16,147 bases of DNA from an uncultured Ellagibacter sp. (GTDB lineage: Bacteria > Actinomycetota > Coriobacteriia > Coriobacteriales > Eggerthellaceae). Both the position numbers and the translations under genes were made by a program. The DNA lies in NCBI RefSeq assembly GCF_934636505.1, contig NZ_CAKUAL010000049.1, positions 1 through 16,147 on the forward strand, in the 5' to 3' direction. Positions 7,519 to 13,761 of this stretch are shown piece by piece. The notes under the pieces were generated by a model. That model searched no databases, was not told where the DNA came from, and worked only from the letters and a program-made list of their open reading frames with translations. Numbering within the stretch: the first letter of the stretch is position 1; every line of letters begins with the position of its first letter.

Positions 7519-8664
7519 CTACCCCAGACGCTCGACGACGAGTTCGCCTTTGTTCAGGCTCAGCGCAATGCGGCCTTCGAGGAGGTCGACGAGCTCCTCG
7601 CCCACAAGCGCCCATCGCCATCCGCGCATGAGGTCGCTTCCCTCGGAGTGTCCGCGCGCAAGCGCCGCCAAGTCACTGTGGCTCGCCAATGTCTGCATGG
7701 CGACCCCGTTCTCCTTCGCGCGCAGGCGGACAAGCGCCGCCATAAGGTCGATCGAGGCGTCAACGTTGCGCTCGTTGCGCGACGGTTTCCCCAGGTTGGG
7801 CCATTCGTTCTTCGGGAGCGAGCGAGACTTGTTCATACGTTCGATCACCACGCGAGCATCGCGCACGGGAAGCTTCTCCCTCACGCCGCGAACCATGTAG
7901 AGGTCGTCGATCGTACGCGCATCGCGGCGGCACGCTTCCACGATCTGCTCGTCGGAGACAAGCCACTTGCGAGGCATATCGCGCTTGCGTGCTTCCTCCT
8001 CGCGCCAGGCCGCGAACTCGCGCGCCGCGCACAGCTGCCGCTCGTCGAGCTGCGCCACACGCCTCAACCGCCGATAGCGCAGACGCGGGTCCTCGTGGTA
8101 TTTCGCGGGGTTCATCATCTCCTCGAAGTCGGGGGTGAGCCATCCAAGGCGCCCCTTCGATTCGAGCTCGCTTCTCATCTTGCGGTACACACGCGGAAGG
8201 TAGATCACGTCGTCGGCCGCGTAGTCGATCTGGGAATCGGAAAGGGGACGCTGAGACCAATCGGTGAAAGAGTCGGTCTTCTTGAGCGTGACGCCGCATA
8301 CGGCATGCACGAGCGCTCCGTACCCGATCTGCTGCGTATGGCCGAGAAGCGCCGCGGCAATCTGCGTATCAAAGAGGGGGCGCGGCATCGTGCCTACCTC
8401 GCGCAGGAGGATCTCGATGTCCTGCCCACCTGCGTGGAAAAGCTTCATCGTGCGCTCGTCTTCGAGAAGCGGGGCGATCACGGAAAGGTCGTCCACCGAG
8501 AGCGGATCGATGATCGCGACCTCGTCGTCGGTCGCCATCTGCAGCAGGCAGAGCTTCGGGTAGTAGGTCGTCTCTCGGAGGAACTCGGTATCGATGGCGA
8601 GCACCTCGGCGCCCGCGACGCGTTCGACGAACGCTTCGAGGCTCGCTTGGTCGGCTAGGTACAA
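7519..8664 (-). CDS. rnd: Ribonuclease D
   Basis: 3'-5' exoribonuclease of the DEDDy type involved in tRNA 3' maturation and RNA turnover. The catalytic residues are all visible: D25 and E27 in AIDTEFLRE, D82 in FHAGGQDIEIL, and Y147/D151 in DYAADDVIYL. A downstream HRDC-like helical domain (about residues 205-285, including REFAAWREEEARKRDMPRKWLVSDEQI) and a less conserved second one complete the 381-aa protein, as in normal RNase D. The start is TTG at 8662-8664, preceded by AAGGAA at 9 bases; TTG-TAC-CTA reads M-Y-L-A, which matches the expected N-terminus just before the first catalytic strand. It runs divergently from the lipid kinase gene, sharing a 79-base intergenic region. Confidence 0.95.
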   Translation of the reverse strand: MYLADQASLEAFVERVAGAEVLAIDTEFLRETTYYPKLCLLQMATDDEVAIIDPLSVDDLSVIAPLLEDERTMKLFHAGGQDIEILLREVGTMPRPLFDTQIAAALLGHTQQIGYGALVHAVCGVTLKKTDSFTDWSQRPLSDSQIDYAADDVIYLPRVYRKMRSELESKGRLGWLTPDFEEMMNPAKYHEDPRLRYRRLRRVAQLDERQLCAAREFAAWREEEARKRDMPRKWLVSDEQIVEACRRDARTIDDLYMVRGVREKLPVRDARVVIERMNKSRSLPKNEWPNLGKPSRNERNVDASIDLMAALVRLRAKENGVAMQTLASHSDLAALARGHSEGSDLMRGWRWALVGEELVDLLEGRIALSLNKGELVVERLG

Positions 8665-8743
8665 AATGGTTTCCTTACTTATCTAGCACGCCTGAATCGC
8701 GTGTTGCTTTACAATCCTCATAATAGCAATCGAAGGGGAATCT

Positions 8744-9709
8744 GTGAAACTACTCGTGCTGAACAACCTGGCGTCTGGTTACGGAGAAGGCGCGATTTAC
8801 GATTTCGTGCGATCGTTCGCCGCCGACGGCGACGAGGTCTGCCTGCGCTCGACCGACGGGACGACAGAGCTCGAAAGCTTGATCGCCGACGCTCGCGACT
8901 TTGACGCGGTCATCGCAAGCGGCGGGGATGGAACGGTCACAGCGACCGCGTATTCCCTGGCCGGCACGGGAATTCCCGTCATGCCCTTCCCCGCAGGCAC
9001 CGCGAACCTCCTCGCGCTGAACCTTGCAGCACCCAACGAGCCCCATGCGCTTGCGAAGATGCTGCGCGCAGGAACCACGCTCGATTTCGATATGGCAGAA
9101 ATCGAATTTCATGCGGAGGGCGGCGAGCCCGTGAAGAAGGGCTTTGGCATCATGGCGGGCGCCGGATACGACGCGGCGATCATGAAGGGGGCGCAGCCCT
9201 CAAAACGCCTGCTCGGCCCCATGGCGTACTTTTCCGCCGCGCTCGCGAATCCCCTCCCCCCCACCTCGAAGATCACGCTCACGCTCGATGGCGAGACCAT
9301 CGAGGAAGAGGGGTTGGGAATTCTCATCGTCAACTTCTCGAAGATTCAATTCGACATCTCGGTCACGAACAAGAACAGCCCGCGCGATGGCATGCTCGAC
9401 ATCGTGGTGCTGAAGGCCGAAAACGCGTTCGGGCTTTTGCCGGCGCTCTTCGCGCGCGCCATCGACCACGAGGGCAATTTCAAGGACAGCCCCGAGACCA
9501 TCGAGACGTTCCAGGCGAGGGAGGTCGTCGTCGAAGCCGACCCGCCGATGCAGATCCAATACGATGGCGAGGTCGCCAAGGCAACGACGCCCTTCGCGGC
9601 ACGCATCCTTCCCGGTGCAGCGCGCTTCGTCGTGTCCGAAGAATGCGTCGAGCTGTTCGGAGCCGAGGACGACGCGAAGCTCGCCCCCTGGGCCGGCGGC
9701 GAGGAATAG
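8744..9709 (+). CDS. Diacylglycerol kinase-family lipid kinase
   Basis: Member of the DAGK catalytic-domain family (YegS/BmrU/DagK type), which phosphorylates a lipid such as diacylglycerol with ATP at the inner membrane face. The nucleotide-binding GGDGT motif is at residues 60-64, and the second glycine motif PAGTANLLALNL follows at about 83-94. Beyond it lies the beta-sandwich domain with ILIVNFSKIQ, SPRDGMLDIVVL and the C-terminal MQIQYDGEV, the usual substrate-domain landmarks. At 321 aa it is slightly longer than average because of an acidic tail. The GTG start at 8744 has GAAGGGGAA just upstream. The lipid (diacylglycerol, sphingoid or undecaprenol-like) cannot be decided from sequence. 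It is the last clearly core-genome gene before the accessory island. Confidence 0.9.
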   Translation: MKLLVLNNLASGYGEGAIYDFVRSFAADGDEVCLRSTDGTTELESLIADARDFDAVIASGGDGTVTATAYSLAGTGIPVMPFPAGTANLLALNLAAPNEPHALAKMLRAGTTLDFDMAEIEFHAEGGEPVKKGFGIMAGAGYDAAIMKGAQPSKRLLGPMAYFSAALANPLPPTSKITLTLDGETIEEEGLGILIVNFSKIQFDISVTNKNSPRDGMLDIVVLKAENAFGLLPALFARAIDHEGNFKDSPETIETFQAREVVVEADPPMQIQYDGEVAKATTPFAARILPGAARFVVSEECVELFGAEDDAKLAPWAGGEE

Positions 9710-9717
9710 TCGACAAG

Positions 9718-9751
9718 GGGCGGCGGGCGAATCGGAAGCCGCTCACCGCCC
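9718..9751 (+). terminator. Possible terminator-like hairpin after the lipid kinase
   Basis: GGGCGG (9718-9723) pairs with CCGCCC (9746-9751); a competing inner arm GCGGC/GCCGC (9720-9724 with 9738-9742) is also possible. No T tract follows. It lies 8 bases after the lipid-kinase stop, so it may mark the transcript end only with help from a factor. Confidence 0.25.
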
Positions 9752-9779
9752 TACAGGTCGCACACTTCCTTCGGCAGGG

Positions 9780-10001
9780 TCAATGCCTTGTGCTCCCTGC
9801 AGCCGAGGGATACTCTTCCCGCGCCCTTATGGGCGGCACCACCGTCTGAAAGAGCGGGCGCGACTCGCCGTTCTCATTCTTTATACTTACGGCACTCACG
9901 CCAGCGGCCTTAGCTGATTCCTCTTGGCTCATGCGGGCGTCTGCTCGTGCTACTCGAATGCGGTGCCCAACCATCGACTTGAAGTCGGTCAATCTACTCA
10001 C
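9780..10001 (-). pseudogene. XRE-type HTH regulator, probable truncated remnant
   Basis: From a GTG at 9999-10001 the frame reads a typical XRE helix-turn-helix: GHRIRVARADARMSQEESAKAAG followed by VSAVSIKNENGESRP, where MSQEE...AG is helices 1-2 and the VS...ENG segment is the recognition helix and its end. After ENGESRPLF the frame continues only as QTVVPPIRAREEYPS and stops at 73 codons. The recognition-helix spacing is one residue short of the usual I-S-x-x-E-N-G pattern, and the fifth helix is missing. I therefore read it as a degraded regulator at the left border of the accessory island. It could alternatively be a tiny functional DNA-binding protein, since the frame itself is open. Confidence 0.55.
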
Positions 10002-10084
10002 CCACTCTTAAACCCGAACGCGGAGACCAGGGCGAAAAGCGACCACGGGGCAATTTGCTCCATCGATACAATTGACTTCGCTAT

Positions 10085-10165
10085 AGGTTTCTTATTTCAA
10101 AATCTACCGCTTTCGTAGATTTCCTGACTTTTTTTACGGCTTCAAAAGTTTGTAGTAAGAAACCT
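10085..10165. repeat. Outer 10-bp inverted repeat of the XRE control region
   Basis: AGGTTTCTTA at 10085-10094 is perfectly repeated in inverse as TAAGAAACCT at 10156-10165, enclosing 61 bases. It lies in an AT-rich stretch (about 10060-10215) that contrasts with the GC-rich flanks. A second matching element, TTCAAAA, appears directly repeated inside it at 10097-10102 (TCAAAA) and 10141-10147. Such nested repeats upstream of an XRE gene suggest operators and looping, but this is inference. Confidence 0.6.
10100..10122. promoter_or_regulatory. Probable XRE operator, 8-bp perfect dyad
   Basis: AAATCTAC (10100-10107) and GTAGATTT (10115-10122) form a perfect dyad with a 7-base spacer. Half-site size and spacing suit a dimeric HTH repressor. 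The right half-site, extended as TTTCGTAGATTTCC at 10111-10124, is repeated exactly at 10171-10184, 60 bases downstream and close to the regulator's own promoter. The natural candidate binder is the XRE protein encoded at 10229. Confidence 0.6.
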
Positions 10166-10170
10166 TCGCT

Positions 10171-10184
10171 TTTCGTAGATTTCC
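10171..10184 (+). promoter_or_regulatory. Second copy of the 14-base half-site element
   Basis: TTTCGTAGATTTCC recurs here identically, exactly 60 bases after its first copy. It overlaps the position where a -35 would lie for the TAGAAT -10 box at 10199-10204, so binding here could block the regulator's own transcription. Confidence 0.55.
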
Positions 10185-10198
10185 CTAATCGAAACTGT

Positions 10199-10204
10199 TA
10201 GAAT
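10199..10204 (+). promoter_or_regulatory. Candidate -10 box for the XRE operon
   Basis: TAGAAT matches the -10 consensus at five of six positions. A start near 10211 would give a short leader to the AGGAGG at 10216-10221. No good -35 hexamer is seen at the right distance (10176-10181 is TAGATT), so it would be a weak or activator-dependent promoter. Confidence 0.4.
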
Positions 10205-10228
10205 CCTTAGCCACAGGAGGTGAATAGC

Positions 10229-10615
10229 ATGGGCTATCAATTGATGCTTCGTAAGATTCGCAAGACGAAACACATGACCCAAAACGAGCTTGCGAAAGCT
10301 ATCGGCTCGACAGATAGAATCATTGGCTCATGGGAACGCGGCGAGACGGATATCTCTCTTGAAGACGCATTCAGCGTTTGTCTTGTTCTCAGCTGCACCC
10401 CGAACGACCTTTGCGGATGGGATGGCAATAACAGCAGCACGTCCTTCGCCCACAGCGGTCAGGCCGCCCTTAACGGGTACTACGATTCGATGAATGAAGC
10501 GGGTCGCGAACTCCTTGTCCAAACGGCCAAATCGATAAGCGCCGACCCGGAGCGGCGCATAGTTAAAGACAGCGCCGAACATAGTGCATATAAAGCCGCG
10601 ATGGGGCCAAATTAA
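10229..10615 (+). CDS. XRE-family HTH transcriptional regulator
   Basis: A 128-aa cytoplasmic DNA-binding protein. Residues about 5-60 form a Cro/CI-type HTH: LRKIRKTKHMTQNELAKAIG, then the recognition helix STDRIIGSWERGETDISLEDAFSVCLVL. The C-terminal half contains NGYYDSMNEAGRELLVQTAKSI, a short helical motif common at the end of such regulators in Gram-positive mobile elements, probably for dimerisation. The ATG at 10229 has a near-perfect AGGAGG 7 bases upstream; the GTG at 10220 lies inside that site. It precedes the HSDR_N gene by 35 bases, so it likely controls the operon, including itself, through the repeats at 10085-10184. Confidence 0.9.
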   Translation: MGYQLMLRKIRKTKHMTQNELAKAIGSTDRIIGSWERGETDISLEDAFSVCLVLSCTPNDLCGWDGNNSSTSFAHSGQAALNGYYDSMNEAGRELLVQTAKSISADPERRIVKDSAEHSAYKAAMGPN

Positions 10616-10650
10616 TGCAAGCCAAACTTAGTGTGAGGAGATAGTTAAAC

Positions 10651-11403
10651 ATGTACGTCTATCAGGAAAAGGCCATCGAGCGCATCAAAAAGGGCCTGCG
10701 CCGCATGAACGGCATCGTCGAGCGCGCTATCCGCGATGACTACAAAGAAGCCGACACAAGGAAAATAGTCTCGGACATGCTGAGCGAGTATCTTGGATGG
10801 GACAAGTTCGAGAATGTGACAGCAGAACAGATGATTGGTTCTCGTTACGCCGACTACGTTGTCAAAACCAGCGATGAGAATGTGTTCGTTATCGAGGTCA
10901 AACAGATCGGTTTGAAGCTCAAGGAGACGCACCTCAATCAAGCGAGGCAGTACGCAGTCGATGAGGGCATCGACTGGGTCATCCTCACAAACGGCGACGA
11001 GTGGCAAGCCTACCGCACAGAGCTTGAGGGGAAGATCCCTGTCACCAAGCATGTGTTCACCGTCAAGCTATCCGACGACGGCATGAAACCCGCCGAGAAG
11101 GCTCGCCTGTTCTACTTATTCTCGGAAGAAGCGAATCGCAAAAAAGAGATCGAAGACTACTATCAACGGCGCATTGCGCTGTCTGGCGCGAACCTCGCAG
11201 ATCACATACTGTCCGACGATGTGATGAACAAGCTTCGCGTCTCCATCAAGAATGCCACTGGGCAGCGGTTGACCAATTCGGAAATAGCTTCGGCATTGCT
11301 CAAACGGCTGTTCCGCAATGACGTCGTTACCGAGGAGCACGAGAAGGCGATCAAGCGCATGGAACGCGCTGAAAAGCAGAAGCAAAAGCCCAAAGAGGAC
11401 TAA
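10651..11403 (+). CDS. Stand-alone HSDR_N-type PD-(D/E)XK protein
   Basis: A 250-aa protein resembling the N-terminal nuclease domain of type I restriction enzyme R subunits (HSDR_N families). The expected active site is visible as D68 in SRYADYVV and E82-V-K84 in VFVIEVKQ, with supporting residues in TRKIVSDMLSEYLGW and the downstream QARQYAVDEGIDWVILTNGDEWQAY. A helical C-terminal part (about 155-235) and a Lys-rich tail follow. There is no helicase or methylase domain, so it is not a complete restriction system. Such stand-alone proteins occur in phages and defence islands, and their targets are mostly unknown. ATG with GGAG 10 bases upstream; 35 bases after the XRE gene, likely same operon. 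The frame continues open beyond the TAA (see next entry). Confidence 0.8.
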   Translation: MYVYQEKAIERIKKGLRRMNGIVERAIRDDYKEADTRKIVSDMLSEYLGWDKFENVTAEQMIGSRYADYVVKTSDENVFVIEVKQIGLKLKETHLNQARQYAVDEGIDWVILTNGDEWQAYRTELEGKIPVTKHVFTVKLSDDGMKPAEKARLFYLFSEEANRKKEIEDYYQRRIALSGANLADHILSDDVMNKLRVSIKNATGQRLTNSEIASALLKRLFRNDVVTEEHEKAIKRMERAEKQKQKPKED

Positions 11404-11514
11404 CCTCCCGAGTCTCACAACCCCGAGCACGAGAACATGTATATCGCCGCCCAGGACGACTGCCAAGTCCACGTAGAGCACGCGGCCTACTTCCAATCCA
11501 GGGAAGCTTTCTAA
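11404..11514 (+). other. Open in-frame extension after the HSDR_N stop
   Basis: After the TAA at 11401-11403 the same frame stays open for 36 codons to a TAA at 11512-11514 that abuts the next gene's ribosome binding site. The first residues would be PPESHNPEHEN, a plausible continuation of the charged tail. An internal ATG at 11437 would give 25 residues but has no ribosome binding site. It is either the relic tail of a longer HSDR_N protein or chance; no function is claimed. Confidence 0.3.
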
Positions 11515-11524
11515 AGGAGGAAAG

Positions 11525-12682
11525 ATGGGACTCTTCGGATTATCGCAAACAGATAAGGCATCGGGCGACGAGCTCATAACGTTCCTCGACGTCGAGACGC
11601 CCAACAGACACAACGACAGGATATGCTCTATCGGAATCGTTCAAACGGACATGCGCGGCAACGTCGTCAACAGCCTCTCGCGACTGGTGAACCCAGAGGC
11701 GCCGTTCGACGATATCTGCATGAGCATTCACGGGATCGCGCCCATCGACGTCAAGGGCGCCCCGTCTTTCGCCGATCTGTGGGACTCCTCCCTCTCCACG
11801 ATGCTCGCCCAGTCAAGCATCGTCGCCCACAACGCGTCATTCGACCTGTCGGTAATCTGGAAATGCCTTACCGGGTACGACCTGCAAGCACCAGAGCTCC
11901 GATACGCGTGCACTATGTGCATGATGAAGTCGATGCACCCCGAGCTCGCAAGTCATAAGCTTCCTTCGATATGCGACTTCTTCAACATCCCCATGAGCAA
12001 GCACCATGAGGCAATGAGCGACGCTAAGGCGTGCAAAGACATCTTCTGGGCGATGGTGGCTGAGTCTCACCAGCTCCCCTCGTTCGAGAGATACGAGTAT
12101 TGCAGCCGACCGTCATATAAGGCCGCAGGCTCAGGAATCCTCTATTCCGAGGAGACGAAGGAGCTGCGACTCATGAAAGGGCTTGCCGAGAAGGTCATAG
12201 AGGACGGCGACGTCTCTATTGACGAGGCGTGCGCGATCCTCGAACTTTGCGACGCGCTGCCAGATATCGCGAACGACCGGTTCATCAAGCCGATACTGTC
12301 GACGATCGAGTCAGCAATCGTCGACGGCCAGATCGACGAAGAGGAGTCGGCTGATATCGTCCAGGCGCTTAGTCGCTTCGTCAACCCGACATCGTCCTCA
12401 GATGGTGCTGCGGACATATCCTTCGAAGCGAAGAACTTCGTGCTGAGCGGAAACTTCGAGCACGGAACGAAAAGCTCTGTCGCGGAGGTGATCCAGGCAA
12501 GAGGCGGGCTGATCATCAAAAGCGTGACGAAGAAGTGCGACTACGTGGTTGTTGGCGGCATGGGCAACGAGAACTGGTCGATGGGGAACTACGGCTCGAA
12601 GGTCAAGGCGGCGCTCGACTGGCAAGCCAAGGGTTCCGCAGTGCAGATCATCTCGGAGTCAGACCTCTACGATGCGCTCTGA
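11525..12682 (+). CDS. DEDDh 3'-5' exonuclease with C-terminal BRCT domain
   Basis: A 385-aa protein with an N-terminal DnaQ/epsilon-like exonuclease domain. The catalytic residues are D22 and E24 in TFLDVETPN, D107 in VAHNASFDLSV and the H161-X4-D166 pair in HHEAMSDA. The middle (about 210-290) is a helical segment with two similar units, VIEDGDVSIDEACAIL and AIVDGQIDEEESADIV, an acidic repeat often seen between nuclease and BRCT domains. The end (about 298-385) is a BRCT domain of the DNA-ligase type: KNFVLSGNFEHGTKSSV, RGGLIIKSVTKKCDYVVVG, GSKVKAALDW and IISESDL. It should trim DNA 3' ends, with BRCT guiding it to DNA ends or a partner. ATG follows AAAGGAGGAAAG. It lies 121 bases after the HSDR_N gene and directly before the small RNA/Abi_2 unit. 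Confidence 0.88.
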   Translation: MGLFGLSQTDKASGDELITFLDVETPNRHNDRICSIGIVQTDMRGNVVNSLSRLVNPEAPFDDICMSIHGIAPIDVKGAPSFADLWDSSLSTMLAQSSIVAHNASFDLSVIWKCLTGYDLQAPELRYACTMCMMKSMHPELASHKLPSICDFFNIPMSKHHEAMSDAKACKDIFWAMVAESHQLPSFERYEYCSRPSYKAAGSGILYSEETKELRLMKGLAEKVIEDGDVSIDEACAILELCDALPDIANDRFIKPILSTIESAIVDGQIDEEESADIVQALSRFVNPTSSSDGAADISFEAKNFVLSGNFEHGTKSSVAEVIQARGGLIIKSVTKKCDYVVVGGMGNENWSMGNYGSKVKAALDWQAKGSAVQIISESDLYDAL

Positions 12683-12728
12683 TAGAGGTTAACGACCTTT
12701 TGATTTTCGTCGAGTTTGCAAAGAGCCT

Positions 12729-12757
12729 TTGACATTTCTTGACGATGAAGGTAAAGT
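12729..12757 (+). promoter_or_regulatory. Promoter of the small RNA upstream of Abi_2 gene
   Basis: A perfect -35 TTGACA (12729-12734) is followed after exactly 17 bases by TAAAGT (12752-12757; four of six consensus positions). Predicted start is about 12763-12766. It points at the two-hairpin segment that ends in a terminator before the Abi_2 gene, so it drives a short RNA and, by read-through, the protein. Confidence 0.75.
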
Positions 12758-12763
12758 AAACGG

Positions 12764-12834
12764 CGTGATGAGGCTGCGATACGGTACGTCCGTCGCAGTC
12801 CAAGAAGACCGCCGAAAGGCGGTTTTCTTGTTTT
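12764..12834 (+). ncRNA. Candidate structured RNA (abiF-type antitoxin RNA)
   Basis: About 70 nt between the promoter at 12729-12757 and a T tract. The first hairpin pairs CTGCG (12774-12778) with CGCAG (12794-12798) and ACGG (12781-12784) with CCGT (12790-12793). It has a 2-base bulge and a 5-base loop TACGT. Two bases later comes the 13-bp terminator hairpin. No reading frame of note is present. A short GCGT at 12763-12766 could pair with the ACGT of the loop, a possible pseudoknot (speculative). From general knowledge, structured RNAs are found in front of Abi_2 (AbiF) genes and have been described as antitoxins for these HEPN proteins. The assignment here rests on location and shape, not on an alignment. 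Confidence 0.7.
12801..12834 (+). terminator. Terminator hairpin at end of small RNA, abutting Abi_2 RBS
   Basis: A 13-bp stem (12801-12813 with 12818-12830, one G-U pair) is capped by a GAAA tetraloop and followed by TTTT. The GGAGGA ribosome binding site of the Abi_2 gene begins at 12835, directly after the T tract. Most transcripts should therefore end as the small RNA, with a minority reading through to make the protein. Confidence 0.9.
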
Positions 12835-12843
12835 GGAGGAGAT

Positions 12844-13761
12844 ATGGACAAACCGTTCAAAACCATCAAAGAGCAGGTCGAGCTGCTCGAAGCGCGCGGC
12901 GTTGCAACAGATGATGACACGCCTGAGGTCCTTTTGCGCGAAGGCTACTATTCCGTAGTCAACGGATACAAGGCGCCGTTCATCGACAAGGAAAAGTCGG
13001 AATCGGCGAAAGACGACCGCTACCTACCTGGAACCTCGTTCGCGGACATATACGCGCTCTTCATGTTCGACCGCGAGCTGCGCATGCTGTTTTTCAAATA
13101 CTTCGCCATTGCGGAGGAGGCCCTCAAGACGACATCGGCGTACTGCTTCTCAGAAGCCCATATCGGAGAGAAAGAGCCGTACCTCGACGCAAGTAGCTAC
13201 GACACAAGCCCCAACCAAATCGGCCTCCTTCTCTCGGATTTCAACACAGCTCTCGGCAGAAACCCTCACAGGAAGCCAAAACGCAAGCTTTACCTCGAAC
13301 ATTATTCGAAGAATCACGACGAGGTACCGATATGGGTGCTGATGAAATACCTCACACTCGGGCAGGCGTTCAAGTTCTATTGCTTCCAGCCGGAGAGCAT
13401 CCGGAACGAAATCGCGAAAGCGTTCTCGTCGCTCTACGCGAACGACCACGAGAAGCCAATAAGGATATCGCCCAGACGGCTCAGGCTTGCCTACGACCAC
13501 ATCAAGGATTTCAGGAATATCTGCGCGCACGACGAGCGGTTCTATTGCGCGAAAGCATCTCCGTCGCGAGACATCGCCGTGACGGACGTGCTCAACGATA
13601 TGCAGCTCGTGCTGTCAAAGAACACCTACGTGGAATTATTGGCGCAATACGCCGCGATGCTTTTGAAGCTGTCGAATAGCCTTGGGCCCGATGTCCTCAA
13701 AAAAGTGCTGAAAGAGATGAAGGTCGAGTCGATATACAGCGCGTTCAGCGTCAACGAGTAA
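12844..13761 (+). CDS. Abi_2 family (AbiD/AbiF-like) HEPN abortive-infection protein
   Basis: A 305-aa protein with the Abi_2 family pattern from its first residues: KPFKTIKEQVELLEARGV, LREGYYSVVNGYKAPF, FADIYALFMFDRELRMLFFKYFAIAEEALKT, and VPIWVLMKYLTLGQAFKFY. Near the end is FRNICAHDERFY, with the HEPN R-X4-H ribonuclease motif at R224 and H229. Abi_2 proteins include the lactococcal AbiD and AbiF phage-resistance proteins; a HEPN site implies RNA cleavage that halts growth of infected cells. The start ATG follows GGAGGA by 3 bases, right after the small-RNA terminator. The layout (RNA, terminator, HEPN protein) suggests a toxin kept silent by its upstream RNA. The frame continues, past its TAA, into a serine recombinase remnant. 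The family assignment is firm; the regulation is inference. Confidence 0.92.
   Translation: MDKPFKTIKEQVELLEARGVATDDDTPEVLLREGYYSVVNGYKAPFIDKEKSESAKDDRYLPGTSFADIYALFMFDRELRMLFFKYFAIAEEALKTTSAYCFSEAHIGEKEPYLDASSYDTSPNQIGLLLSDFNTALGRNPHRKPKRKLYLEHYSKNHDEVPIWVLMKYLTLGQAFKFYCFQPESIRNEIAKAFSSLYANDHEKPIRISPRRLRLAYDHIKDFRNICAHDERFYCAKASPSRDIAVTDVLNDMQLVLSKNTYVELLAQYAAMLLKLSNSLGPDVLKKVLKEMKVESIYSAFSVNE

Noticed and set aside
7378..8658. 426-codon plus-strand frame opposite rnd
   Set aside because: Antisense to a gene with a complete DEDDy active site; composition typical of a mirror frame.
8688..8709. Imperfect dyad (GCACGC...GCGTGTTGC) between rnd and the lipid kinase as a shared operator
   Set aside because: The arms do not align without gaps, so it is likely chance.
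10111..10184. Possible CRISPR-like repeats (14-base repeat with 60-base period)
   Set aside because: Only two short copies, no third unit, no cas genes; better explained as operators.
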